Positions 52,193-61,692 of a stretch of 64,000 nt of DNA are shown in pieces. The notes beneath the pieces are model-generated. The model searched no databases. It saw nothing but the letters and a program-made list of their open reading frames with translations, and was not told where the DNA came from. The stretch spans positions 124,001 through 188,000 of the forward strand of contig NZ_CP017941.1 of assembly GCF_002764115.1 (NCBI RefSeq), read 5' to 3'. A program made the position numbers and the translations under genes. This stretch comes from Phyllobacterium zundukense (GTDB taxonomy: Bacteria > Pseudomonadota > Alphaproteobacteria > Rhizobiales > Rhizobiaceae). Position 1 is the stretch's first letter; each line of letters starts with the position of its first letter.

Positions 52193-52737
52193 ATCTGTCT
52201 CTTTTCGTTGCCGTAAGGTATTATTGAGGATCACAATATTTTAGACTTAGTGTAATCGTCCACAGCGTCGCCCACAGGTGAGCGTCTGGTCTTTCGGTAG
52301 GCTTGGCTGAAGAGTGTGTGAGTACGACAAAATCCACACAATCATCCCGGCCCATATTATACTGGCTGTAACGAAGGCGTGGCGGGCAATCCTACTGCTG
52401 GCTGGATGATAGCAAGAACTCACCTAACGATCAGAATCGCCTTCAACGACTTTTGGACTCGGGTCCAGGCACCTCACTAATCCTACGCCGGAAGCGCTGC
52501 ATAGCAAAGCTGCAACACTGCTCCCATGCCCAACGAAGGAGCCAAGGCAAACCCCTGACTCGGGATGTGGTAACAGCGTGAGACGTTCATTGTTGCGCAA
52601 GGTGGGAAGCATACCGGGATGGACGATGAGCAGCTCATCCGGGGGGGCGAAGCTCTCATAATGAACATGAGCGAATGGAATCCTATGGGCCACTGTGGTT
52701 CTATTGCCAGCGACACCGACTGAATGGAGACGCGGCC
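52193..52737. other. Non-coding stretch
   Basis: About 540 bases without a convincing gene. It must hold the promoter of the minus-strand NmrA-like gene (AT-rich near 52215-52260) and that of the NTF2-like pseudogene. No strong hairpin is seen. Confidence 0.4.
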
Positions 52738-53094
52738 ATGGACATTCGATCGACACTGAAGGAGCTGTGTGAGGCCTTCAACGCGCACGATCTTGATCGC
52801 ATCATGACGTTCTTTTCTGATGATTGTGTATTGGAGATGCCGCGGGGAAACGATCCTTGGGGCTCTCGTTTCGAGGGCAAATGGAACGTACGCGAAGCGC
52901 TGGCAACACGCTTTGAGGGCCTGCCCGATGTTCATTACGGCAACGAGCAGCATTTTGTAGATTCGGATACCGAGACTGGCATCTCAAAATAGACCCTTAC
53001 GGGCACCACTCTCGATGGGACGAGAAAGGAAGTCCGGGGATGTGACTTCTACACGTTTCGCGACGGCAAGGTAGTCCGCAAAGACTCATATTGA
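52738..53094 (+). pseudogene. NTF2/SnoaL-like protein, amber-interrupted
   Basis: From ATG 52738 the frame reads as a nuclear-transport-factor-2-like cone fold (IRSTLKELCEAFNAHDLDRI, MTFFSDDCVLEMPRGNDPWG) and stops at TAG 52990-52992. Reading through in the same frame continues the family pattern (TLTGTTLDGTRKEVRGCDFY, TFRDGKVVRKDSY) to TGA 53092. The stop most likely replaced the tryptophan expected before TLTGTT. Full length would be 118 residues, normal for the fold. Substrate unknown. Confidence 0.75.
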
Positions 53095-53714
53095 AAAATG
53101 GTGCAGTGAGTATGTCCACGCGAGCCGGCTGGACGATCCTTGTTCTTGCTCCTCCGATTAAATTTATTCAAGACTGACGGAGCTGAACTTCAGATATCTA
53201 CTGGAGAGCACAGTGGTGAACGGCGGCTTTGGGCCATTAGCTGATGAGGCGACGATGCGGTCGGGCAGCAGGACGTCCGCTTACCGGTGCCTTCAGCCGA
53301 AAGCTGCCGGTCTGTTTCCGGCCCCATCTCGGTCATTCAATGGTGAGGGCTCGGTGATCGTTACGGCCATAATGACGAATAGATTGGCACATGCATTATC
53401 GGCTCACCTACTAATTCCATACAATTACTGCGGACTGATGGACGGCGGCTCATTGGAAATCTGATTTCGAACTCCGAACGCCTTGAAAGGACACGAACTG
53501 CAGCCCGCTTTAGCGGTTTCCTTTAATGCGGTTCCGGATGAGCCATTATGCGATTTTCGAAGCACATATTGGAACAGCGATATTTATTTAATCAAAACTG
53601 ACGGCAGCTGCTGAGGACAAATAAAACATGCCCTTAAGCGCCAGGAAATTGGCGCGCGGAGGCCGCGGTACCCGCTTAAGTGACATAGCAATCCCATTGA
53701 GGATACCTCATATT
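53095..53714. other. Gene-poor stretch
   Basis: About 620 bases in which I see no gene, clear hairpin or repeat. It ends at the iteron array upstream of the Fic gene. Confidence 0.45.
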
Positions 53715-53834
53715 TGGGCACGAAGCATTAAAAACTTGCGATTACTCATCACTAAAAACTTGTGCGTTCACGGCATCATTGACTTGTGATAGATCATCAT
53801 TATATACTTGTAATCGCACAACACCAAAAACTTG
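53715..53834 (+). repeat. Five direct repeats, exact 24-bp period
   Basis: ACTTG starts at 53734, 53758, 53782, 53806 and 53830, exactly 24 bases apart. Each unit has a related body, best described as CATCATTAAAAACTTG with some variation. The array ends 13 bases before the ATG of the Fic gene, so it overlaps its promoter and leader. It is too regular to be chance and probably binds a protein in a phased, same-face manner. Confidence 0.85.
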
Positions 53835-53847
53835 CAAAGGCACGGTC

Positions 53848-55392
53848 ATGGCCAAGCCCCATGAAAAACTCGCTGAATCCCTAGGCATCCTCAAAAAGCT
53901 GCAGGAAGGCGGGCGGCGCATATTCAAGTCGGACGAACTATCCCGCGTTCACCGCGAGCGCCTGCTGCAGAATGGCTTTCTGCGCGATGTGATCAGAGGC
54001 TGGGTCATGTCGACCGGCCCCCAGGCGCAACAACAGGACACCACCCCCTGGTACGCAAGCTTCTGGGAATTCTGTTCTCTGTACTGCAATGAGCGGTTCG
54101 GCAAGGACTGGTTCTTGTCACCAGAGCAGTCGCTTTTGCTGCATGCGGAAGCGCCCACCATTCCGCCGCAGGTGGTCGTTAACACACCCAAGGGCAAGAA
54201 CAACAAAATCGACCTGTTGTTTGGCACTTCCATCTATGACCTCCAGGTCAAGGAAATGCCAGAACAGCTGACGGAAAAGAACAGTCAGCGCGTAATCACC
54301 GTTGAGGCCGCGCTTATTCGTGTGCCGGAAGGATTTTTCCAGCGCGCGCCGATCGAGATGCAGGTCGCAATGGCGTCGGTGCGCGACGTCTCAACTGTTC
54401 TGGCCTTACTGCTTGATGGCGGCCATTCCGCCGTGGCGGGACGGCTTGCCGGCGCTTTCCGCCGCGTAGGGCGCGACGCCTTCGCGGATGAAATCGTGGC
54501 GGCCTTTAAAGCGGCCGGGTATGACGTGCGCGAGTCCGATCCGTTCGCGGGACAAGCTGGTGTGACCGCTATCCCGGCGGGGGTACCGCCGCTGGTAGCC
54601 CGCCTGCGCGCGATCTGGGAATCGCAGCGCGAAGCCGTCGTTGAAATATTCCCAAAGGCGTCTGGCCTGCCGGCCGACAAGGACGCCTATATGAAGTTCG
54701 TCGAGGATATCTACGAGAGCGACGCCTATCATTCGCTGTCGATCGAAGGGTACAGCGTCACACCCGAGCTCATCGACCGTGTGAGAGAAGGAAGCTGGAA
54801 CCCGGAGATCGATGAAGAGGACCGCAAGAACCGCGATGCGCTTGCCGCGCGCGGTTACTACCTCGCCTTTCAGAAGGTCAAAGAGTCGGTCGCCGCTATC
54901 ATAAACGGCAAGCCGGCGGGAGCGTTGACGCGGGATACACACCGAGAATGGTACCGGGAACTGTTCGCGCCGTCCGTGACCGCTGGTATACTCAGGGCGA
55001 GTGCGCTTGCCGGATATCGCAACCAACCTGTGTACCTGCGCGGCTCGCCACATGTACCGCCGCGAACAGAGGCGGTGGCCGATGGGATGAACGAGCTATT
55101 CGATTTACTGGAGGCGGAGAAAGAAGCGTCGGTGCGCGCCGTGCTCGGGCACTGGCTCGTGGGTTATGTGCACCCCTATCCGGACGGCAATGGCCGGATG
55201 GCGCGGTTTCTCATGAATGCCATGCTGGCCTCCGGCGGTTATCCCTGGACAGTCGTCAGGGTGGAAGACCGCAGGGCCTATCTGGCAGGGCTGGAGGAGG
55301 CGAGCGGCAATATGAATGTGAAGCCGTTTGCCGCGTTCCTGGCAGAGCAGGTGAAGTGGTCGTTTGAACAAGCAAGTAGCGGCGTACGCTAA
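53848..55392 (+). CDS. Fic-domain protein with AbiEi-like N-terminus
   Basis: A 514-residue protein. Residues 1-60 look like the winged helix of AbiEi-type antitoxins (ILKKLQEGGRRIFKSDELSR, QNGFLRDVIRGWVMST), followed by a body of about 230 residues like the AbiEi C-terminal part. The C-terminal half has the inhibitory helix motif SLSIEG (296-301) and the FIC motif HPYPDGNGRMAR (442-453), with catalytic histidine and both glycine/arginine positions intact, so it should be an AMPylator-type enzyme under self-inhibition. ATG 53848 lies just after the 24-bp repeats. No separate antitoxin gene is present. Autoregulation through the repeats is inferred. Confidence 0.88.
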   Translation: MAKPHEKLAESLGILKKLQEGGRRIFKSDELSRVHRERLLQNGFLRDVIRGWVMSTGPQAQQQDTTPWYASFWEFCSLYCNERFGKDWFLSPEQSLLLHAEAPTIPPQVVVNTPKGKNNKIDLLFGTSIYDLQVKEMPEQLTEKNSQRVITVEAALIRVPEGFFQRAPIEMQVAMASVRDVSTVLALLLDGGHSAVAGRLAGAFRRVGRDAFADEIVAAFKAAGYDVRESDPFAGQAGVTAIPAGVPPLVARLRAIWESQREAVVEIFPKASGLPADKDAYMKFVEDIYESDAYHSLSIEGYSVTPELIDRVREGSWNPEIDEEDRKNRDALAARGYYLAFQKVKESVAAIINGKPAGALTRDTHREWYRELFAPSVTAGILRASALAGYRNQPVYLRGSPHVPPRTEAVADGMNELFDLLEAEKEASVRAVLGHWLVGYVHPYPDGNGRMARFLMNAMLASGGYPWTVVRVEDRRAYLAGLEEASGNMNVKPFAAFLAEQVKWSFEQASSGVR

Positions 55393-55569
55393 CGGTGTTG
55401 GCTAGTCATGTGCCCATCCAACCCGGCCATGCCTGAACCAGAAATGCGAAGCGCAATCCTCGTTCCGCCAACGCTTTGACCGTGGCGCTGACGTCGATCG
55501 CGTCGCCAGCTCGGCCTGAGCGCTTCCGACACTTTGGAAAGTTATCGCACTGCAACAGCGAGTTCCTCA

Positions 55570-55830
55570 ACTATAAAAACGATTGATCCGTGGCCTCGCT
55601 GGCGTGAGACGAGTTGGCCTGGGCGACTGCATCCGAGCTGGAAGGAGCGGCTTCGGTCTCGCCGTTACGCTGCTCATTCCAGCTGGCCCCGAGAAGCTTC
55701 TTGAGTCACTACCTCGGGGCTGGTAGACGCGCTGGAGGGAACGGATTGGCCGGGATCTTCGGGCGCAGCCGCGTATTCGGGGGGCTTAGATCGCGCTCTG
55801 GGCGGCAGGAATCTTAGAAACTTCGCTCAT
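55570..55830 (-). pseudogene. Possible decayed small gene
   Basis: ATG 55830 (MSEVSKIPAAQSAI) follows GGAG but stops after 14 codons. Other frames further on read protein-like (PEDPGQSVPSSASTSPEVV, then NGETEAAPSSSDAVAQANSS) and end at TAG 55570. Frameshifts in a short acidic, serine-rich gene would explain this. Weak evidence. Confidence 0.3.
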
Positions 55831-56037
55831 GACGGATCTCCACTGTTGCGTCGTTGTTGGATTGGGCAAGGCCACGGGTTCGCCGTTAAGCCCGACGTAA
55901 GGTCATCCACAAGGGCGCCGCCGAAAACGGACTAACTGTGCGGGCCGATGACCCTGTAAAACTCGCAACAGAACCCCTTTCAACTCTATACCCTCACTTG
56001 GTGGGCTTTGTTCTTCCCGTCCTCTTGACAATGGACG

Positions 56038-56517
56038 TCAGGTACAGACCCACTCGCGGATCTTGCAATCCTGCCCCTCGCCTCCGCACAGATTTGTCGC
56101 CCTTTCCTCTGCTTTCTGTCGGGTCTCGTCCGAGGCAGCCCCCCAGGGCGAGGTTCCTCCGGCTGCAGGCTTGCCCACAGATAAGGCGGCGCAGTGCTCG
56201 TAGGGGAAGCCGGTACCGTCATCGTCATTCCAGTGACGATGATTGCGGAAAACCGTAACGATCTTGCAGTTTTTTCCATCTGCGTTCTCGCAATATTTGA
56301 GGGCGATATTCTCCGCTTCATCTCGTTTATCCGCCCCCCAAAAGAAACCGTGTCTATTGTCCGTTGTGGAGTAGGCGATCGCACCCCAGATCCCTTTTTC
56401 TGCGAGGGTCGGCTCCGGGATCGACCCGGGGTCAGACATGTCGGCCGCCCGGCTGCTGGGAGCAAGGCCAATGACCATTGAGAGCAGTCCAATCGAAAGA
56501 ATGCGGTTAACATACAT
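56038..56517 (-). CDS. DUF4189 secreted protein
   Basis: A 159-residue protein from ATG 56517 with a signal peptide (ILSIGLLSMVIGLAPSSRAA). The rest fits DUF4189: WGAIAYSTTDNRHGFFWGAD, DEAENIALKYCENADGKNCK, with two pairs of cysteines likely forming disulfides (CENADGKNC, CGGEGQDC). Function unknown; these proteins are often found beside cell-envelope genes. Confidence 0.8.
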   Translation of the reverse strand: MYVNRILSIGLLSMVIGLAPSSRAADMSDPGSIPEPTLAEKGIWGAIAYSTTDNRHGFFWGADKRDEAENIALKYCENADGKNCKIVTVFRNHRHWNDDDGTGFPYEHCAALSVGKPAAGGTSPWGAASDETRQKAEERATNLCGGEGQDCKIREWVCT

Positions 56518-56567
56518 ACGAACGCTCCATTGTCTGGGTGTTGCTATGCGAGAACGATATGGCGTTT

Positions 56568-57236
56568 TCATCCTGCCAAACTCCCGACGGAAACAACGAC
56601 ACAGGAATTGCCTGAGGGGATCAGCAGGGCTTGACCGGAATTATTTGCAAGATTGTAAAACGGCATTCCGGAAAGGGTTTCAGCAAGCGTGCTTCCCTGT
56701 GGCAAGGTGGTGATTACCTCCTGGCAGGGCTTTTGAAACGGTGCTACTCGGACAAAAGTCCCCTCACACCCTGCCGCCGTCGGTGAGGCAACGACGACAC
56801 CCCCTGCTTGTTCCTTATACTCTGGCGTGTCGTAGCTCATCCCAGCAACGGCCTGCACGGAATGTGCATCGGGAGTACTATTGTTCCACTGGGTGTTAAC
56901 GGCATAGGTCGAGCCAAAGGTCAGCGCTTGTCCGAGCACCGGGAAAAGATTGGCACAGGTGCGAATGCCGGCCTGGCTGATATGTTTCCGGAATGGTGTA
57001 TCACCTTTGGCGCTTTCGGGAACTTGAGACTGGGCCGTCGCTTCAGTAGATAAAAACGCACCAATGTGGGGACCGATTTGAAAAGCGAGTGCCGCCCCGG
57101 CCGCCAGAAAAGCACCGATGCTGCAGAATAATGTGATCCGCCGCATAAGCGGTGAACCTGAGCCAGCTTGAACTTCCGCATCTGTCTTGTTCTGCGAACG
57201 AGATAGGATCCGATCATTGATTGATTGCTTGGTCAA
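56568..57236 (-). CDS. Unknown membrane-anchored protein
   Basis: A 222-residue protein with one membrane segment at about residues 32-55 (RITLFCSIGAFLAAGAALAF) and a periplasmic domain containing four cysteines (IRTCANLFPVLG, TAAGCEGTFV, PFQKPCQEVI, SGNSCVVVSV) that could form two disulfides. It lies 15 bases downstream of the IalB-family gene on the same strand, with the adhesin operon upstream, so it may serve the cell surface. No family is recognised. Confidence 0.55.
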   Translation of the reverse strand: MTKQSINDRILSRSQNKTDAEVQAGSGSPLMRRITLFCSIGAFLAAGAALAFQIGPHIGAFLSTEATAQSQVPESAKGDTPFRKHISQAGIRTCANLFPVLGQALTFGSTYAVNTQWNNSTPDAHSVQAVAGMSYDTPEYKEQAGGVVVASPTAAGCEGTFVRVAPFQKPCQEVITTLPQGSTLAETLSGMPFYNLANNSGQALLIPSGNSCVVVSVGSLAG

Positions 57237-57251
57237 TTTGATATTCTTTCA

Positions 57252-57812
57252 CTATTTGATTGCGGACAGGGCAGCCGCAAGTCCTTTGAAGGGGGCATCG
57301 ATGCTGACGTTCTCACCCGAGCTCATAAAGTATGACACCTTGGCCGTTGTCTCTTTTCCAATCTGCTGGCGCAGGATGGGACCGACAGGCTGATAGCCAA
57401 TACAGATCGACGCGTCGCAAGCCTTCACCTCGACATCCACGTCGCGGTCTATTCCCGCAAGCTTCAGCGAAATCTTACTGCCGGCGCCAATCACCGCTGG
57501 TGCTCGCAAGATCATGAAGGGCTTACCGTCCACATTTGCTGCCAGCGACCAACTGAACACCTGTGCTCCCGTCTCATCGGTGAAGGTCTGGCTGATGTTG
57601 CATACCTTGCGTCTGGTCTTCAGGTTCTCGTCACAAATGAGAATCCAATTCTCAAAAGGGTGGATGATCCGGCGATACTTACCCATCGGCACCCCTTGTG
57701 GCACCAACACGTCTGATGATTTGACTTTGTAGCCTCCGGCGGCGGCCTGATTGCCCATAATGAGCAGGCAAACCAGGACCTTCAATATTGCCGACGACTT
57801 TTCCCGTAGCAT
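57252..57812 (-). CDS. IalB-family (invasion-associated locus B) protein
   Basis: A 186-residue secreted protein with a signal peptide (ILKVLVCLLIMGNQAAAGG) and the IalB domain: FENWILICDENLKTRRKVCN, VFSWSLAANVDGKPFMILRA and KACDASICIGYQPVGP. The paired cysteines are typical. IalB proteins of Bartonella and Brucella are linked to host-cell invasion, while many other Rhizobiales carry them without that role. It lies 13 bases downstream of the trimeric adhesin gene. Confidence 0.87.
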   Translation of the reverse strand: MLREKSSAILKVLVCLLIMGNQAAAGGYKVKSSDVLVPQGVPMGKYRRIIHPFENWILICDENLKTRRKVCNISQTFTDETGAQVFSWSLAANVDGKPFMILRAPAVIGAGSKISLKLAGIDRDVDVEVKACDASICIGYQPVGPILRQQIGKETTAKVSYFMSSGENVSIDAPFKGLAAALSAIK

Positions 57813-57825
57813 TTTGCCAGGCGTC

Positions 57826-60800
57826 TCAGTTCAGTGTTACGCTGATGCCAGCGCCAACGCCGACATTGCCGCCTGTTGTGGCACCAGACAGATTAGCACG
57901 CACGCGTCCGTTCTCGCTGGTGTAGCCGGCACCAAAGGCCAAGGCCCCTTCATTGCGCCAGTAACCACCGCCCATCGATACGCTGAGTTTGCCGGGACGA
58001 TCATCATAGCGCAGCGATGCCGCAGCCAAGCCGATCGCCGCAGCTCCTCTGGCTTCACTGCGGATCTCACCCATATCATTACTGAGCTGCCCGAGCTTGG
58101 AGTCGGTATAGGCGTTGGCGCTATTGAGTGTCGTAGCACCAACCTGGTCGGTATAGGATTTGGAATCTGTCAGCGTCGTGCTCATCCCATCTTGTAGCTG
58201 CTTGACATTGACTGCATCCGTATTGGCAACACCGGCAGCAACATTGCTGATCAGCACGGGCGCGTTTGGATCACCGCCCTGGAGCGTGATCGTGTTCGAC
58301 TTCGTGCCATCGGCATTTTCGTCATACTGGACCGCAGAGTCTCCAAGATCACCAATTCCGGTCGTGAGCGCTTCAATCGACTGGTTCGTAGCATAGAGTT
58401 GGCTGCCATTGATGGCGTCGGTCGACGTCCCACTGATCTGGCCCGCAGCCACATTGGTGATTGTACGCTCCGCACCGGCACTGCCGACACTCACTGTTGA
58501 CGAGGGACTGGTACCGGCAAAGTTGTAGGTCGTCCCATTGATGGTGGTGCTGGTCGTTGCGACCACATTCGAGGTGGTCGACCCGGCACCCAGTGCCACA
58601 TCCCCGGCCTGCGCAGTGGCCTGCGCTCCCGCTCCAAGCGCAACGTTGGTTGCAAAGGTGGTGGACGCCCCGGCGCCGAGCGCCATGGATTGAATGCCGT
58701 TCGCCTGAGCGTTGGTACCGAGAGCCACCGAGTCGGCGAAATTGACAGTTGCGTTCTGGCCGATGGCAATACCGCCCGGAGCGGTTTGTTGGACGAGCGC
58801 ACCGTTGCCGATGCCGATGCCATTATCACCATTGACGACGGTCGACGGGCCCACTGCCACGGAATCGGTTCCAACCGCGAGCGAATCCGCCAGGATGGAG
58901 TTGGCGTGGAAGTACCTGGTCGTCGTGGTCGCGAACGAGCTGAGCGCACCACTAAGTTGGCGGAGCGTGACCGCGTCGCTATCCTCGGTACCATCAGCCA
59001 CATTGGTGATCTGGCGATAGCCGGTAGAGTTCCCGACCGAGACAGCACCAAGTAAGGTAAGATCGGTGGTGTTATAAGGAATAAAGGTTCCAATCGTCCC
59101 CGTCGCCGGGGCGAGGGCGCGGTCCGATACCGAGCCTGCGCCGAGTGCTACGCCGCCGAGCACGGTTGCCTGAGTGTTATAGCCCAAAGCAAGCGACTCT
59201 CCTGCGGTCGACGATGCGGCAACGCCTGCCGCCAATGAGTTGATTCCAGTCGCGCCATCATTGGCATAGTTTGCCTGCTGGCTGCCCCCGTCGTTGTAGC
59301 TGTAATAGTGCGTAAGCTGACCCGACACAGCGTCGATCGACTGGATTGTCGCAAAGAGCTGTGATCCGTTGATCGCGTCGGTCGACCCTCCGTTGATCTG
59401 GCCCGCGGCCACGTTGGTAATGGTACGTTCAGCGCCGACCGCACCAACACTGACGGTCGAAGTCGGGGTTGTACCGGCGAAAGTATAGTTGACGCCATTG
59501 ATCGTGGTTCCGGGGGTGGCGACCGCAACTGCGGTCTGGCTACCAGAACCAAGTGCCACATCATTCGCATTGGTCGCGGTGGCGCCGTTGCCGACCGAGA
59601 CCGAGCCGGCGCCCGTTGCTGTGGAGACCGGTCCAATTGCCACGGCATCTGTTCCCGTCGCCGTGGAATCCGCGAGCGTTGAGTTGGCGTGGAAATATTT
59701 GATGCCAGCACCATTATTAATGTTGTTAACCGTCGTACCAAGACTGTCGACTGCCGTGTTGGTGGCGAAGAGCTGCGAGCCGTTGACCGCATCGGTTGAC
59801 GTCGCACTGATCCGGCCCGCCGCCAGATTGGTGATGGTGCGTTCAGCGCCAGCCGCACCGATGCTGACCGTGGAGGTCGGAGTGGTTCCTTCAAAGGCAT
59901 AGGTCGTGCCATTGATTATTGCGCTGGGCGTGCCGATCGCAACCGAGGTGACCGAGCCTGAACCCAGAGCGACGTCGTCGGCATTGTTCGCCACTGCCGT
60001 ATCACCGAAGGCGAGCGCGCCCGCGGCGCCGGCGCGGCTGAAGTTGCCGAGCGCCACGGAGCCCTGGCCGATCGCGACGTTGTTGTTGCCGATGGCGACC
60101 GCGCCGTTGGCCGCATTGGCCGCCGTGGCGCTCGCCGTGCCGTCGGCATTGGCGATGTTGTTCGCGCCGCCGGTGAAGGCGCCGGTGCCGCTGGCATAGC
60201 TCGGATCGCCGATGGCGACCGCACCGTCGCCATAGGCCACGTTGCCGGCGCCGATCGCGACAGCCTTGCCCCCGCTTGCGTTTGCGTTGGTGCCGATGGC
60301 GACGGCGTCGGCGGAGCTCGCAGTGGACTGGAGACCGACCGCGATGGCGTTGGCTGCGGACGCCGACACGTCCGTGCCGATGCCGATGGCGCTCTGTGCG
60401 CTGGCGCCTGCTCCAAAGGTGCGCGAGCCGAGATAGATGGAATTTAACGCGGACGCGCTCGCCGAAACGCCGACAGCGACGGCATTGGTGCCGCTGGTTA
60501 CGGCGCCGATGCCGAGCGCGGTGCTGGCGATTCCGCTCGCATTGGCGCTGACGCCGGCAGCGAGTGAATTGGCTCCCGTCGCATTCGCGCCGGATCCGAA
60601 TGCGGAGGCGTTCTGGCCGCTGGCAATGGCCGTGTTGCCAACTGCTGTGCCGGCATCGGCACTCGCATTCGAGGCGCTGCCGATCGCAACGCCGAAACCG
60701 CCGGAGGCAACCGCATTGGTGCCGATCGCGATGCTGTTGGGTATGGCCGTGTTGGCCTGAACGCCTGCAACCGCGCCGAGGCCGAGTGCGATCGACTGGT

Positions 60801-61692
60801 TGCCCCAGGCGCGGGAGTTCCTACCCATCGCCGTGGCGCTCGTGCCGGTCGACCGGCTCTGGCGGCCGATCGCAACGGCGTCGACCTGAGACGCCAGCAC
60901 GTCCGTGCCGATCGCGATGGCGCTCTCTTGAAGGGCGCCCATTCCCGCAGCAGTCCGGTTGCCAAGATTGACAGAGTTGATCGCGGTCGCGGTCGCCTGA
61001 AAGCCGATGGCGATGGCATTCTGGTTGCTTGCGACAGCGCTATTACCTTGGGCAAGCGAATCCAGCCCGGACGCTGTTGCCCCAAATCCGAGCGCGGTGG
61101 CGCGCAGCCCGGTCGCCCGGGTAACATAGCCGATCGCCGTCGAGTTCACTCCGTCGGCACGCGCGTTCAGGCCAAAGGCGGCCGCGCCCGCGCCTGCAAC
61201 CGAGTTGACGCCAATGGAGCTTGCTCCGTCCGCAACGGCCTGGGCGTTCCCGCCGATGGCCAGTGCGTTGACGCCGTTTGCGCCCGCGAAGACACCTATG
61301 CCTATGGCGTTGAGGCCATTGACACCCATCGAATAGCCGATGGCGATCGAAGCGTTGCCCGTTGCACTGTTAGAGGTGCCCAACGCCACGCTGTTCGCGC
61401 CATTCGCTTGGGCACCGTTACCGATGGCGACGGCGTTGCCGGCTGTCGCCGTGCCGCCGCCGGCCTGATATTGCGCCTGGGCCGGCGTGGAGAGGCCGAG
61501 CGCGGCGAGGCCGAGGCCCAGCATCCCAAGCCCCAGACCTTTGCGGCGCATGCCGAGCACACGATGCGCCCTGCGCAGCGCCGCCATCACTCGGCGTCGC
61601 AAGGAGCGGTTGTCTTCAACGGCCCCTGGCACCCAATTTGCCGTGAAGCGGGCGATCTGACGGAAAGCTGTCACACTTAGCAAATGCGTCAT
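57826..61692 (-). CDS. Trimeric autotransporter adhesin (YadA-like)
   Basis: A 1288-residue trimeric autotransporter. An extended signal region (ALRRAHRVLGMRRKGLGLGM, then ALGLSTPAQA) precedes a head of roughly 450 residues built from YadA-head repeats (pattern NAVAIGNGAQANGANSVALG). Several neck and stalk blocks follow (TNVAAGQINGGSTDAINGSQ, repeated in four variants) and a membrane anchor occupies the last 75 residues (RYDDRPGKLSVSMGGGYW, GAGISVTLN). It trimerises on the outer membrane and binds host or surface ligands, as Brucella BtaE and BtaF do. The last residue is asparagine, not the usual aromatic. It overlaps the upstream gene by ATGA. Confidence 0.93.
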   Translation of the reverse strand: MTHLLSVTAFRQIARFTANWVPGAVEDNRSLRRRVMAALRRAHRVLGMRRKGLGLGMLGLGLAALGLSTPAQAQYQAGGGTATAGNAVAIGNGAQANGANSVALGTSNSATGNASIAIGYSMGVNGLNAIGIGVFAGANGVNALAIGGNAQAVADGASSIGVNSVAGAGAAAFGLNARADGVNSTAIGYVTRATGLRATALGFGATASGLDSLAQGNSAVASNQNAIAIGFQATATAINSVNLGNRTAAGMGALQESAIAIGTDVLASQVDAVAIGRQSRSTGTSATAMGRNSRAWGNQSIALGLGAVAGVQANTAIPNSIAIGTNAVASGGFGVAIGSASNASADAGTAVGNTAIASGQNASAFGSGANATGANSLAAGVSANASGIASTALGIGAVTSGTNAVAVGVSASASALNSIYLGSRTFGAGASAQSAIGIGTDVSASAANAIAVGLQSTASSADAVAIGTNANASGGKAVAIGAGNVAYGDGAVAIGDPSYASGTGAFTGGANNIANADGTASATAANAANGAVAIGNNNVAIGQGSVALGNFSRAGAAGALAFGDTAVANNADDVALGSGSVTSVAIGTPSAIINGTTYAFEGTTPTSTVSIGAAGAERTITNLAAGRISATSTDAVNGSQLFATNTAVDSLGTTVNNINNGAGIKYFHANSTLADSTATGTDAVAIGPVSTATGAGSVSVGNGATATNANDVALGSGSQTAVAVATPGTTINGVNYTFAGTTPTSTVSVGAVGAERTITNVAAGQINGGSTDAINGSQLFATIQSIDAVSGQLTHYYSYNDGGSQQANYANDGATGINSLAAGVAASSTAGESLALGYNTQATVLGGVALGAGSVSDRALAPATGTIGTFIPYNTTDLTLLGAVSVGNSTGYRQITNVADGTEDSDAVTLRQLSGALSSFATTTTRYFHANSILADSLAVGTDSVAVGPSTVVNGDNGIGIGNGALVQQTAPGGIAIGQNATVNFADSVALGTNAQANGIQSMALGAGASTTFATNVALGAGAQATAQAGDVALGAGSTTSNVVATTSTTINGTTYNFAGTSPSSTVSVGSAGAERTITNVAAGQISGTSTDAINGSQLYATNQSIEALTTGIGDLGDSAVQYDENADGTKSNTITLQGGDPNAPVLISNVAAGVANTDAVNVKQLQDGMSTTLTDSKSYTDQVGATTLNSANAYTDSKLGQLSNDMGEIRSEARGAAAIGLAAASLRYDDRPGKLSVSMGGGYWRNEGALAFGAGYTSENGRVRANLSGATTGGNVGVGAGISVTLN

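Noticed and set aside
60928-61680. A 250-codon plus-strand frame antisense to the trimeric adhesin
   Set aside because: The adhesin head repeats make long antisense frames; the product shows no fold of its own.
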